A DNA stretch of 64,000 bases from Aphrocallistes beatrix. Taxonomy: Eukaryota; Porifera; Hexactinellida; Sceptrulophora; Aphrocallistidae. The notes under the pieces are model-generated. The model made no database searches and was not told where the DNA came from. It worked only from the letters and a program-made list of their open reading frames with translations. Shown here piece by piece: positions 1 to 11,051 of this stretch (positions within the stretch are counted from its first letter, which is position 1; the number at the start of each line of letters is the position of its first letter). The stretch lies in the NCBI GenBank assembly GCA_963281255.1, contig OY725493.1, forward strand, positions 310,001-374,000, given 5' to 3'. The position numbers and the translations under genes are program-made.

Positions 1-51
1 CCACCGTGATTTGTATGTACAGTAATTTGATATAAAATGGAATAATAGATA

Positions 52-239
52 CAGTCAACTCCGCTTAATACGGTCACTGTTTAATCGGGTCAACCGCTTA
101 ATCGGACCACTTTTGGCACGACCAGAATGGCTCTCACACATAAAAGCTAATACAAAATATTTTCGGTTAATAGGGTCCTCCGCTTAATCGGGTCAAAATA
201 TCCTCTGACCGATGTGAACCTATTAAGCGGAGTCCACTG
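52..239. mobile_element. 188-bp pogo/Tc1-type MITE (copy 1)
   Basis: Ends are inverted repeats starting CAGTC and rich in CGCTTAAT motifs, flanked by TA on both sides (50-51 and 240-241). A second copy of the same length lies at 45472-45659. The flanks 1-51 and 240-330 are contiguous in the related sequence at 8692-8835, which gives an empty site. No coding capacity. Confidence 0.85.
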
Positions 240-330
240 TAACTAATATTTTGAAGCTTCACTATTCTAATGACGCTCAAATAATATGAATTATTAATTT
301 AAATCGATAAATATTAGATAAAATGACCAA

Positions 331-1005
331 GATTCCATGCGCCAAATTTGGATCTTATATGGTAGAGGTTTTGATTTAGGTCCAAATTCTGAAAAACCCG
401 CACCTTTTCACAAATGGCGCCAAAATGTATCAGTCAAAATCTAGGATTTAATTACATTAGAGTTGTCTTCGATTTTATTAATCGATAGAGATTATACTTA
501 ACATTAAGAAATCCAATATGATGTGTGTTATATGTACAGTAATTTGATACAAAATAGGATAGTGCATAATTGATATTTTTTAGTCTCACTTTGAATGACT
601 TTTATATACTTATATATTTTTAGATATTTTTAGACATAGTTCGTGTTTTTAGTGCAGCTCCCAATATATGAAATGCTCTTATGTCGGGCATGCCTAATTT
701 ACGGGACGGGACAGCATCCCGTCCCGTAAATTAGGCATCTAAACCCGTCCCATCCCATAAATTAAACACCTTTTTGTCCTGTCCCGTAAATTAGGCATCT
801 TGACTCATCCCGTCCCGTAAATTAGGCACCTAGATTTTACGGGATTATCCCATGCTCACCATATCATATTATTCCATGATTTTTGTCGTAAAAAGTGTTA
901 AAATAATATTACCAAAAATTATTCAAAAGTATTCCATTTTATTGTATATATTAGTAGCTAATAGTCTTTCACAATCAATTCTGTCATACTTCAGGATTTA
1001 ATCTT
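331..1005. other. 3' flank of the first effector gene, AT-rich
   Basis: No gene seen. It holds a second divergent copy of the flanking repeat near 535-590 and the acgggacgggac-type repeat at about 683-838. Confidence 0.5.
683..838. repeat. Short tandem/inverted repeat with unit gcctaatttacgggacgggac
   Basis: Copies of a ~20-35 bp unit containing TTTACGGGACGGGAC are arranged head to head around about 700-740 and then in tandem. The same unit builds the larger array at 10262-10512 in opposite arrangement. Function unknown; it could be the end of a non-autonomous element. Confidence 0.7.
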
Positions 1006-3747
1006 CTAATTTTTTGAAATCGTAGACAATGCACAATGACTATTCGCTATTTGAACGTACAGCTCTTTGTACCAAATTGCTATTTCCAACACCTTGCTTC
1101 TAACTGCATGTGATATGATTGGTTGAGCTAGCATAGAGTGGATTGCATCTAGGATTTGACGGAGTGAGACACTAGGAGAGTAGTCTTCTATGAGAATAGG
1201 ATGACATATGAGTCCTGCCTTGTCTACGTTAGGATGATAGACTGATGATAGAAATCTCAGTTTAGGCGGGTAATGTGGGTACTGTTCTACGAAATTCAAC
1301 TCCATTATAAATATAGAACCTTCAAAAGGAGAGTATATTGGTCCTTGCATGAAGATTATCCATTTCAGAATTTCATTTTTAAAAGGATAGAGTTTGCAAT
1401 AAGGACTAGGACTCTTAATGTAAGCAGTAACTTTCCTTAAAATGTGTGTGCTGTTAGCTATTGTGCTTTGCGATATCATAGCCTTCTGATATTCATCTTT
1501 ATCTGAGTTTTCAAGGAATTCTTCTGTACTCATTAATTGATCAGAAAGTTGACGAAAGAGAAGGTTATAACTCCAATAATGATCATTCTCTACTTGAGAA
1601 CCTGAAAACATATCTTGCAATACTGAAGAGTATTGTAATAATATACTAATCGGAGGTGAAAATTTATTTTCTTTCCACAAAGATTTTGAAATTTTATTTT
1701 CTGTAAGATGAATTCCTTTCGAAATTTTAGCTAGAACTTCTATATTATGCGCAAATTGATGTGACAGAATAATATTATTCACTACAGAGGTAGATTCGTA
1801 CAGCCTTTTTTCAAACGAGTTCGTCTTAGCTCCATAATATTTTATATTAGTTTCACCATTAGTGAGTAGAAATATTTTTGTTCTCGACTCGTTGCTAGGG
1901 CTAGAATATTTATCAATGCAATACGCGAGTGCGTTTAAGATTATTCCACTACTGAGTCGATTCCTCAGGATAAACGAAGGTTTGAATTTTTCAACAGTTT
2001 TTAATCTCTTCAAAAGTACACTACATTCAAAAGTAGGTTTCATTATTTCGAAATAACCATTTATAACTTCGTGACTGTTAGAAACCACTATAGCTCCAAG
2101 AAGATATTTGCATTGAGATCCTATGAGACAGTCTACAAGAGTTTCTATTATCATAATGGCAGCATCTAGCTGAGTTAATATCAAGTTGGGTCTGTTTTGA
2201 TTATAGTAGTTTTCAAGGAATGCCAGATTCATATCTCTACTGATGTCTAGTATGATTATAATCTTGGGGTAGCTGTTTATATTGGATATTTCAAGACATT
2301 CATAAGTGTCAATATCATGAGGATTGTATGAGTAACATTTACCATTTTCTGGAGAGAAATAGTTGAAGTACCCATACCTCCCTTCAGTCCTTCCTAGGAA
2401 CACACAGGGACTAGACAGACCACGAATCAGTGGAAGCATCAGTCCGTACAATTTCCTTTCTTCTACGAAACTCTTGTAAAGCTGTACTGGATGTTGTAAT
2501 GGAAATCTGTGCCTAACTATTTCAGTGAAATCTTCCAATCTAGTGGGAGGAGTATAGCTAAACGCATCGTGTGTGGAAGAGACGTTTCTCCAAGTTACGA
2601 TTGTATCTTGGTTGGGAGGGAATGCTTGCAAGAGTCTACGGGTATCGTCATCTCTCGGATTCTCTCGTGTCCGTTTTGAAATGAAAGTAGTTTCGTAGAT
2701 ATCCGTCAATTGTAGATCAGGTGTTAGTGCGTGTTCTTCTATGTGCATCCACAGCTGTGGGAATTTGGAGATGGTGGGTCTATCTGAAGTTGTGGAGAGA
2801 AGAGAAATGGTTGTAATGATGCCTTCATTGATGGCTATTCTGTGTGGTAGAGATGTGGGGGATTGAGTGAATAGGAGATAGAGAGAGTAGACGAGTGGAG
2901 GAGAACAGGAAATCTTCCTAAGCAGTCCCAGTCTCCTCAACAGTCTGTCTTTATCTCTGTTCTCTTCATACTCTCTCACTAAGAAGAGGAGATACGCGTT
3001 GAATGTGTGGAAATCTGATCTGAAGTTAGACGGATAACATGAAGTATAGACTGAATGAAATGCCATGAAAGGTTCATTGTTATTATAAGTGTCAGAAATT
3101 GTGAAAGATAGATCTCTCTTGCCAAAAGATCTTTTTGAAATGCTCATGCTATCTGGGACAATCTCATCGCATTGTTTTTTAGGATTGAAGCAGTATATGT
3201 CAATGCAACCAATAGGAATGTGCATATCCAAGGATATACGTATTTTCAGGTCTGAATAGAAAATGTGTTTTTTATTGAATTTCAATTCTTTTCTGATGTC
3301 ACTATTTTTCAATTGAATGCTGATTTCAAATTCATCGCATTCAACATCACTCTCGAACTTGCCATCCTTGGATAGTTTCTTAGGGTAAGCATATATCAAC
3401 TCATTGTCTCGTAGTCCCCAGTTAGAGAGAGGTTCAAGGTAGACTTTAGGAGTAGGTGCGAGGGGATATCCTGTCTCTGAGTACAGTTCTACACTCGTGA
3501 AGTTAACTCCTTTTACTTCCTTGCTTAAAAGCTGATAGACTATCCGTACAAACTCATAATACTTCATGGGCCGCTCAATTTCTAAAGGGTACACTGTACT
3601 GCAGGCAATTCCTTCTTGATTTAGAAATTTAATATTTATTTTCAAAATTGGAATTTCACAATCTTTTGATTCAGTTTTTACTTTTTCAAAGCCAGATTTA
3701 TGTTTCTCTGCGGAAGATTTGGGTGGTATCAGCAGTGCTGTTTGTTC
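1006..3747 (-). CDS. Effector exon: Ubl-like x2, vWA, E2 (UBC); U-box missing
   Basis: Long exon read in phase 0 from a TTTTATAG acceptor at 3748; the first methionine is at 3645 but the frame stays open to the acceptor, so it is probably exon 2 after the zinc-finger exon at 6667-7596. Order: two beta-grasp-like segments, a helical region, a vWA domain whose MIDAS is degenerate (DISRD instead of DxSxS), then a UBC fold with HPN and a cysteine in LICHPIL, the expected E2 active-site position. The protein stops soon after the UBC domain where the paralogue at 14514-17573 continues into a U-box; the end (ALSTISKN) looks frameshifted. Likely a ubiquitin-conjugating protein with a zinc-finger adaptor, activity unproven. 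Confidence 0.8.
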   Translation of the reverse strand, partial: EQTALLIPPKSSAEKHKSGFEKVKTESKDCEIPILKINIKFLNQEGIACSTVYPLEIERPMKYYEFVRIVYQLLSKEVKGVNFTSVELYSETGYPLAPTPKVYLEPLSNWGLRDNELIYAYPKKLSKDGKFESDVECDEFEISIQLKNSDIRKELKFNKKHIFYSDLKIRISLDMHIPIGCIDIYCFNPKKQCDEIVPDSMSISKRSFGKRDLSFTISDTYNNNEPFMAFHSVYTSCYPSNFRSDFHTFNAYLLFLVREYEENRDKDRLLRRLGLLRKISCSPPLVYSLYLLFTQSPTSLPHRIAINEGIITTISLLSTTSDRPTISKFPQLWMHIEEHALTPDLQLTDIYETTFISKRTRENPRDDDTRRLLQAFPPNQDTIVTWRNVSSTHDAFSYTPPTRLEDFTEIVRHRFPLQHPVQLYKSFVEERKLYGLMLPLIRGLSSPCVFLGRTEGRYGYFNYFSPENGKCYSYNPHDIDTYECLEISNINSYPKIIIILDISRDMNLAFLENYYNQNRPNLILTQLDAAIMIIETLVDCLIGSQCKYLLGAIVVSNSHEVINGYFEIMKPTFECSVLLKRLKTVEKFKPSFILRNRLSSGIILNALAYCIDKYSSPSNESRTKIFLLTNGETNIKYYGAKTNSFEKRLYESTSVVNNIILSHQFAHNIEVLAKISKGIHLTENKISKSLWKENKFSPPISILLQYSSVLQDMFSGSQVENDHYWSYNLLFRQLSDQLMSTEEFLENSDKDEYQKAMISQSTIANSTHILRKVTAYIKSPSPYCKLYPFKNEILKWIIFMQGPIYSPFEGSIFIMELNFVEQYPHYPPKLRFLSSVYHPNVDKAGLICHPILIEDYSPSVSLRQILDAIHSMLAQPIISHAVRSKVLEIAIWYKELYVQIANSHCALSTISKN

Positions 3748-4827
3748 CTATAAAACGTAATAATTAAAAATACTATGAATGCATCGTTTGAAGATTATAT
3801 AAATAAATATACCACCTGTTACAACGGCTTTACTCGACCAATTCTATTGCAAAACGTACATCCTGATAAAGATACTATATCTAAAGTAGATTTACCACAC
3901 GGGTTCTAAAACGTCTAAAGGATATCATAAGAAAATTTTGGGTAATTTCCAACCAGGGCTGCAAATAGGTCACATAAACTGACTCATGACTCATGTGATC
4001 CATCGAAGTAGCGACCAATGACCCATTGATCCTGGATCATCCATGATTATCTGACCTATTCTGACCCATCATTATGATTCCATTATTAGAAGTAAACGTA
4101 AGTATTTAGTCTAACATAATGAGTGAATCAAGTCTGGCAGCATTGCATTCCGTTGGGATGTTACAATATGCCGAGCATTAAAGGCACTAAAGTGTCTCTC
4201 GCTTTTTGGTGAGGATGCCTGAATCACCAATAGTCTCATGGCAACTATTGATAATAATGGGAACCGAAGTTTATACTTCTTTCACCAATCAAGGAGATTA
4301 AAAATTCCCGTTTCGGAACCGTTTCTTAAAAATGCGTTTGCAATTCTCTTTTGAGTTGTAAATCAATGTTTGTAATATGTTTGTTGTTGGTATCGTGGTG
4401 TCATCAATTTGAAACCAACTGAATGGATCATATTTGGCCCCTCCTTTTGAGGTTGCATATCAAGGCTAGATTGATCAAACTCAAAGGCCCGCGTACAGCT
4501 CTGTTGTGGGGTCGAGTATTATCGTGGAATAATCGGATTCCTTTGGCCCCGTGGCTCGATCGCTTCGAATAATAATGTTTTTCAACATCTGTTAAGCAGT
4601 TGTCTATATCTGCTTTTTAGGAACACATATAGAAGCCACTATACCATGCGCATCAAAAAATAATAGAGAACCTTCATTGCCCGGAAGTCGGCCTAGGATA
4701 AGTGTTAGGGGTGGCACCTTTCGGGATCCAGGTTTTTCTCTGCTCCTTTCACAACGGCTCAGCGTGCTTAATCCAGGTTTCATCACCTGTGCACACGATA
4801 TCCTGCGATAGTCAGAAAATTCATATA

Positions 4828-5496
4828 CAGTGGAACCTGTATATAACGGCCACCCAAGGGACTGGACAAAATTGGCCGTTATACACAGGTGGCCGTTATA
4901 TACAGGTGATTGTCTTAATCCTCAAAAGGTATCAACGTAGTGAAATGTATATCAAGTTTTTAGAAATCTATTACTTGAAGTAATATAATGAAACTTGTTT
5001 ATCGTTCGTAACAGGTCCTGTCATAAACACATAAAAAGGTGAAAAGGGTGATGGTCGTTATAGGCAGGTAGTGACCATTACATACTTGCCAACTGTCCCG
5101 TTTTCGGCGGGACGTCCCGCTTTTTTCACCTTTCTATTGACCTAATCTTCTCGAGTGTCCCGCTTTTACAAGAAATTTCCCTATTATGTCCCGCTTTTTT
5201 TGACTCTATGTATAATACTTTTCTATTGTGTCCCGCCATGTCCCGCGAAATTCAACACTGCGTCCCGCTTTTATCATGACTCAGGTTGGCATGTATGCCA
5301 TTATAGACAGATGATGGCCGTTATACACAGTTTTTGGGTCAGTAAGGGACTGCAAATGGGTGGCCGCTGGCCGCGTTGAGCCGGTGACCGCTATACACAG
5401 GGTGAATATTATGGAATTTCGGACTGGACTGTTCAATGGTGACCACAATAGACAGGTGACCGTTATACAGAGTGGCCGTTATAGCAGGTTCGACTG
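4828..5496. mobile_element. pogo-type MITE (copy A), nested in hAT
   Basis: Begins CAGTGGAACCTGTATATAACGG and ends with the inverted counterpart, flanked by TA at 4826-4827 and 5497-5498. Several internal copies of a GGCCGTTATAnACAG motif. Related to 22622-23440 in opposite orientation. No coding capacity. Confidence 0.8.
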
Positions 5497-5865
5497 TATC
5501 TTTAACAATTCCTTGACACAAGACAGACGAGTACTTTTCAGAGGACCACCTTAAAGAAAATTTTCGGAACTTAAGATGGTTGAGCATAATGTCAGAATTA
5601 TGGTTATTGTTATCTGTCGCAAAATCTGTAGTAAACGACACAATTTTGTTTGAAGAACATTCCACAATTGGTTTCTTTATTTTTTCCTGATACTCTTTAA
5701 TCTTCTCAAAAATAGATTTTTACACTGTTTCTCTATCAAAAAGCACATCATTAACATCGAGATTCCCGTATATGCTTCCAATTTGGATCATTTTCTGAAC
5801 AAATATTCTCAACCCAGGATTATCGACAAACATAAATGAAGAACAACCATACAGACTTCCGCATC

Positions 5866-6159
5866 CTATACTCGCTTCCCTTCTTCTTTCGTAAAGTGCT
5901 TACCTGGGGTTTTCTTGAAAAAAGAATATTGAGTTTCCCCTTTGGAGGAGCAGATTTTGTAATGGTCCGCCAAATTTTTAGCTCCGTATAATTCAACAGA
6001 GCCATCAGTTTGTTTTGCTTTGAATTTTAGACAAACGAAGCAATCTTTACAGGCTGACCAACCAAATACTAATTCATTAGTTGCTTTAATTTTAATCAAC
6101 CGGAATTTCTTCCAAACATCAGCTTTGCACTTTGGGTCGTCGTTAATGCATAAGAACAT
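5866..6159 (-). pseudogene. BED-type zinc-finger fragment of hAT transposase
   Basis: 97-residue frame with W-x2-F near the start, then C-x2-C in ACKDC and an H-x4-C in DHYKIC, the layout of a BED finger. BED fingers bind DNA at the N terminus of many hAT transposases. It lies inside the 8-bp-flanked hAT element. No complete transposase frame follows, so it is a remnant. Confidence 0.6.
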
Positions 6160-6666
6160 ATCACCACGGTGGAGAACAGCCTTTATATATTCACAGTTGT
6201 TGGAGAACGTTTACGACAGTAAGTAGATCTCAGAGAAATAATATATATAAATGGAAACTGTCAGTCTACATATATACTGATGTATATTTGAATTGCAATC
6301 CTGTTTCCAGTAATATTACACATTTTACCGATAAGATTAAGGTACGACAAATTAATTGAAGATTACAGTTACTATACACTAGACATATACGTTTATGAAT
6401 GTATCACTTAGTAGTATTCAAAACTAATAGTATAAAGACTACCTCTATAAGTCTATTTACAAGGTTTTCTAAATTAACAAATAAACTCTTTGAAGCTAAC
6501 ATTGTATATAAATAAAATATTGACCCATTAGCGGATGACCCATGACCCACCGACCCATCTAACCTATTGACCCATGGGTCAGTGACACATTTGCAGTTCT
6601 GTTTCCAACATCTAAATCAATATTTATATTCAATTAAGTAAAATTTACAGTATTTAAATTCAATAC

Positions 6667-7596
6667 CTCACTTGGTCCTGCATTTACTTTGAACGGTTCT
6701 GTTAGTTCATCAACTTCAACACTTGGTGTAGGTAATGCTAGAATAGGTGACTTCAAAGTTTTCGATCGCTGACATTCTTTCTCTAAATATTGCACTTTAT
6801 CAGTTAATTGTTCAATTTCATCTTTTTGATCCAGTATTATTGATTCTATTTTCACCACTTTATTAAGATAAAATACTTTAGTCATGTCCAAATGCTTTGA
6901 TTCAAATGTTTTTTCATGTTTAGGTAACTCAGATCGTTTACCTAACACTTCACATCCCATTTCCTTGTATGGACATGCTACTAGTGTGTTTGGGCATTCT
7001 TCGTCAATGTGTAACTTCAATTCTTTCCGAATGCAACTTTTCAAGCATTCGTTAGGACAAGCTAAAGGAAATTCTAGACAGATTCTGTTGTGATTTTCCA
7101 ATACTTTGTATTGCATTGTAGCTCTACAATATTTACACTCAACAATTCGAAGCTGACACTCGTTTTCGCAATGATTCTGTAGTTCACATCGCTTCAAAAG
7201 AACGTCACACACGTTAGAACAGTTCTGAATGAATTCTGCGCATCCATCCAAGTGTGCATCGATTTCTCCCAGAATTCCTTTCCACACACATCCTCTCTTC
7301 GTCAGAGGACACTTAGCTCTCAATTTAGGTATGTTTTTTCTTGTTTTTATCATCGGTATAGAGTCTTCTCCCATCTTGCACACTTCACAAACTAATTTCT
7401 GATCAGGTCCGTTTACTAAGCAAGCGTTTCGCATTACTCCATTACACTTACTACAGACGTAGAAGTCTGTTCCCATTTCGTCTAATTCATTTTCTAGCAA
7501 ATCCTGCTTGTAGCCCCCATACTGATCTTTCCCAACCTCAATCAACAGGAGCAGTTCTTTACGATCGATTGTATTGTAAACTTCTCTTCCAGCCAT
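6667..7596 (-). CDS. Adaptor exon: RING-like and TRAF-type zinc fingers, coiled coil
   Basis: Starts MAGREVYNTID. Residues about 48-75 hold a C-x2-C pair followed by C and C-x2-C, a reduced RING-like finger. About 90-235 hold five cysteine/histidine units of TRAF type, each ending in H-x3-5-C or similar. Residues about 245-285 form a short coiled coil (KDEIEQLTDKVQYLEKE). There is no MATH domain. A donor GAG|GTATTG at 6666 in phase 0 can join the effector exon at 3747; without splicing the frame ends at 6634. Paralogues are at 38294, 57830 and 61545. Family knowledge: TRAF fingers bind E2s or target proteins. Inference: substrate or partner adaptor for the attached E2. Confidence 0.8.
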
Positions 7597-8342
7597 CTCA
7601 AATGTTCATAGTAATGGTATATCAATCTAATTCAAATATTAATATTTACGTATATATCAATCAGACTGCCAATGAAAACTTATTATGAGGAGTCCAAAAT
7701 GTATAAGCTAACTCTAATACTACCATAGGCACCAAGTATGTATTCTTTGTGGGGAGGCAACCCAAGTCTGGAGCATGGGGGGACTGTGGTGCCGGGCTGT
7801 GGAGCAGTGGAGGAACTAAAACTAAACCCCAGAATTATGTTAATTGAGTTTTGACATATATCCCAATTACAATTTGATTCCACTATAGTCTAAGATTTTA
7901 CTCCTAGGTACTAACAGCAATACAATGTAGCTGTGTATCGATATTTGAGCATCTAAGATTCAAAGTTTTGCCCCCCCCCCCCCGTTTTTATTTTCCAGAA
8001 CTTGGCACCTATGAATATTAGATTAGCTAGGCAGCAATAAAGTCACAACAAATTCCTCACGGCATATTGTATACGGTTAGATATGCCAAAAGATATAGTG
8101 GAGAGAGCATTTAAGAAAGAACATCTGCGAAGCAATATTATAATGACTGAGACATTAGCTAATGAAACTGAAACTAATGAAGTGGTCTAATGATTATATC
8201 CGGGTGATACTGCCCAGACAAAAGTATTTGTCTATCAGTCAATGTTTCACAGAAATACAAGCAAGTACTAAGTAGTCTTTTAAGTGGGGAACATACACGA
8301 AAAATATCTATCAATATAACTTGAAGCATAATAACAACAATT
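7597..8342. other. Upstream region of zinc-finger exon
   Basis: No gene seen. The stretch 7680-8340 is matched in reverse complement by about 61020-61500, and partly near 36690-36760, so it belongs to the duplicated unit. It contains a 14-base C run around 7971-7984. Confidence 0.6.
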
Positions 8343-8571
8343 TAGGTAAATGTTTTTTGTGAATCTGAAAACATTTCTCTAATTGTTCTTATTACGCGTC
8401 TGGCATAAACGAGTGACATCCCTACTGATGAAGTCAGTGTAGATTGATCAATCTCTTTGAAATCAGAGACAGAATAAACACTGAGCGTGTTAAGGCTTTG
8501 TTCAAACTTCCTAAGCCGCACTTCCTTGAGATCATCTTGCAATGATATTTCTGGACTTTCCGTCGCAATTT
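8343..8571 (-). pseudogene. SAM-domain exon relic
   Basis: The translated stretch SLQDDLKEVRLRKFEQSL onward matches the SAM exon at 30185-30394 over its full length. The position of the start methionine reads ATT, and the paralogue's splice donor (CCAGATTTA|GTGAGT) has become TCAGATTCACAAAA, after which a stop follows. It therefore lacks both start and donor. Its inverted-duplicate partner at about 60890-61015 is further decayed. Confidence 0.7.
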
Positions 8572-8691
8572 CAAAAATTTATTTTAGTACAGTACGCTAT
8601 ATAGAAAACAATGTGTGTAAATGCTATCTATGAATACTATACAAGAGCCTATCTAGCATATGATCTGTTTAGTAATATTATTAAGAAAAAT

Positions 8692-8835
8692 CCACCGTGA
8701 TTTGTATGTACAGTAATTTGATATAAAATAGGATAGTAGATAATGAATATTTTTAAGCTTCACTATTATAATGAATTACAAATAAATGAATTATTAATTT
8801 AAATTCGATTAATTTTAAATAAATGACCAAGATTT
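8692..8835. repeat. Direct repeat of window positions 1-51 + 240-330
   Basis: Starts CCACCGTGATTTGTATG like position 1 and continues through AAGCTTCACTAT to AAATGACCAAGATT. It is uninterrupted here but split by a MITE at 52-239 in the first copy. Confidence 0.8.
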
Positions 8836-8896
8836 AAATAAAAAGGAGCGTTGTTCATAATAAGCGACCCTGGCTGTATGTGATAGCCGAAACATT

Positions 8897-9165
8897 AGTA
8901 GATCAGGTGTTAGTGCGTGTTATTCAATGTGCATCCACAGCTGTGGGAATTTGGAGATGGTGGGTCTATCTGAAGTTGTGGAGAGAAGAGAAATGGTTGT
9001 AATGATGCCTTCATTGATGGCTATTCTGTGTGGTAGAGATGTGGGGATTGAGTGAATAGGAGATAGAGAGAGTAGACGAGTGGAGGAGAACAGGAAATCT
9101 TCCTAAGCAGTCCCAATCTCCTCAGTAGTCTGTCTTTATCTCTGTTCTCTCCACAATCTCACTAT
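8897..9165 (-). pseudogene. Fragment of an effector exon (helical region)
   Basis: Close to the antisense of 2715-2985 in the first effector exon. It carries a lost base in the GATGTGGGGGATTGAG context, giving a frameshift, and is cut off on both sides. The right part (gaatattcagtg) resembles the tandem repeat near 60315, its inverted-duplicate partner. Confidence 0.75.
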
Positions 9166-9450
9166 ATTCTGAATATTCAGTGTATCTAATTTTGCTAAGG
9201 AACAGGACGGAAAACATGAAGTGCCAAGACTATACCTATACTTAGGACTATACCTAACCGATCTATCCAATATTCTTTATTACATCAACCAAATATCACA
9301 TTACTTGTAATACTCCACTAGATATCTTCTTCAGTGTATCATATATCACCTTGATTCTCTCTAGATACACAAAACATTATATTAAAAATACTTAAGATTA
9401 TACTTGCATGCACATACAGGCATCTCTATTGACATTGCGAAAAGACAAAA

Positions 9451-9650
9451 NNNNNNNNNNNNNNNNNNNNNNNNNNNNNNNNNNNNNNNNNNNNNNNNNN
9501 NNNNNNNNNNNNNNNNNNNNNNNNNNNNNNNNNNNNNNNNNNNNNNNNNNNNNNNNNNNNNNNNNNNNNNNNNNNNNNNNNNNNNNNNNNNNNNNNNNNN
9601 NNNNNNNNNNNNNNNNNNNNNNNNNNNNNNNNNNNNNNNNNNNNNNNNNN
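9451..9650. other. Assembly gap (200 N)
   Basis: A run of exactly 200 N. Nothing can be said about its content; frames drawn across it are meaningless. Confidence 0.99.
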
Positions 9651-10841
9651 GCAAATGATTCTGAATAGAAAAACTGAATATTCAAAATGTGAATATCTAT
9701 TTAAAAAGATTTTATAGTGACGTATAGCTCCTACCAAGGTCAATAATAGTGGGACACATTGTCCATCTATATTTTCCTGATATCAAACCCTGATACACAC
9801 TTCTGGAGAGAGGGAGTAAAACTGAGTGTAGCCCAGACTAGGATTGCCAGATTTTGTAAGACCAAACCAAGACAAAATTTAATATCCACCATACCTACTT
9901 GTTATACTAACTACTTGCTACTAACAAATCTAATGTATGAAACCAGTACATAGCAGACATTGTAAGAGACTAACTCAACTAACTTAGATGAGTGTAGAGG
10001 ATTGTGACATGACCTATATAGTTGGACAAGAAATACTGGATCATAATACATAGGATCATAATATATGTGATCACTAGAAACTAGCTGGAGAACCTAACTG
10101 AAAAAACACCATTATTCTCCACATTACCTCACAATAAATCAAAATATTCCAAACCCGGACAAACTTGATCCATTCCCAGACTCTAGATAAATGGTTCTAA
10201 ATCCGGACGTCTGGCAACCGCTGGAATAAATAATTTTAAATATTTAACAGGGTAATTGGTAACTCCCCGAAAATCTAGGTACCTAATTTACGGAACAGGA
10301 CGAGTTAAGATGCCTAATTAACGGGACGGGACAGAAAAGGTGCCCAATTTACGGGACGGGACGAGTCAAGATGCCTAATTTACGGGACGGGACGAGTCAA
10401 GATGCCTAATTTACGGAACGGGACAGAAAAGGTGCCTAATTAACGGGACGGGACGAGTTGAGATGCCCAATTTACGGGACCGGATGCCGTCCCGTCCCGT
10501 AAATTAGGCATGCCCCAACAGACCACCATCAGATCTCTAAATTCCCGGAGCAAGTATACGATTTCATTTTTCCCGTTGGGTACGTCTTTTAAATAGTAAG
10601 CTTATAGTAGGATAGTAAGGATGCTATCAGACTAGCAGTGAGATAGACCACTGATCAAGAGCCTCGTCACATTCCTTTCAAAGCCCTGGAAAACTTTTTT
10701 TAGCCAATAAATATGTACGGATATTTTGTTCTCATGAGTAGGATCAAAACTATTCTCGTTCATTTGAATACAAATATAATACTATCCGTAAGATTTCACT
10801 GAAAGAAGACGGGTATAATGAAATACATTAATTATTCAAAC
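9651..10841. other. Noncoding stretch with satellite-like repeat
   Basis: No gene seen apart from the repeat array at 10262-10512. AT-rich with scattered stops in all frames. Confidence 0.4.
10262..10512. repeat. Tandem array of (g/a)tgcctaatttacgggacgggac units
   Basis: About seven units of 33-36 bp alternate gagtcaagatgcc and agaaaaggtgcc spacers with TTTACGGGACGGGAC cores, ending in an inverted copy (GTCCCGTCCCGTAAATTAGGCAT). The reverse arrangement occurs at 683-838. Confidence 0.85.
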
Positions 10842-11051
10842 CTTGATTGTAGCTTCACAAAGTCGTTTAAATCTATTTACTTCAAAAACTGTCATCCCAG
10901 CTTCTATCAACATGTTTGGTTCTTGAAGAAATCGATTAAAATCTGTAACTCCATTGACGTGTAAAACTCCATCTTTGTTGAATTTATCTCTGTGCTTTGT
11001 TAATCTAATTCTTTCAAGGAATTCATCGATTTGTCTCTTATCTCCGATCAT
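10842..11051 (-). CDS. SAM-domain exon, orphan
   Basis: 70 codons starting MIGDKRQIDEFLERIRL, ending ATIK before a phase-0 donor AAG|GTTTGA. It is a close paralogue of the SAM exon at 18842-19051 (same length, same donor position). SAM domains are small helical bundles that self-associate or bind other SAM domains. No intact downstream effector exon is found on this strand before the zinc-finger start at 7596, only the fragment at 8897-9165 and the N gap. The upstream sequence 11052-11240 also resembles the divergent promoter at 19052-19294. Confidence 0.65.

Larger units (their letters stand above)
3954..6601 (-). mobile_element. hAT transposon, decayed
   Basis: Terminal inverted repeats start CAGGGCTGCAAAT on the left and (reverse strand) CAGAACTGCAAAT on the right. 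The 8-bp duplication TTTCCAAC flanks both ends (3946-3953 and 6602-6609). On the minus strand an N-terminal BED-type zinc-finger reading frame (5866-6159) and a C-terminal stretch around 4110-4225 with SERHFSAFNARH resemble the two ends of a hAT transposase. The middle is interrupted by a MITE and stop codons, so it is non-autonomous. The duplicate locus at 62.45 kb shows the uninterrupted site. Confidence 0.85.
3748..6666 (-). other. Intron between zinc-finger exon and effector exon
   Basis: Donor GAG|GTATTG at 6666 and acceptor TTTTATAG at 3748 are both phase 0. Almost all of the intron is a hAT element (3954-6601) with a pogo-type MITE inside it. The inverted-duplicate locus near 62450 lacks the hAT insertion. 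Confidence 0.6.

Noticed and set aside
9382..9743. Frames spanning the run of N
   Set aside because: They consist almost wholly of unknown residues across the assembly gap.
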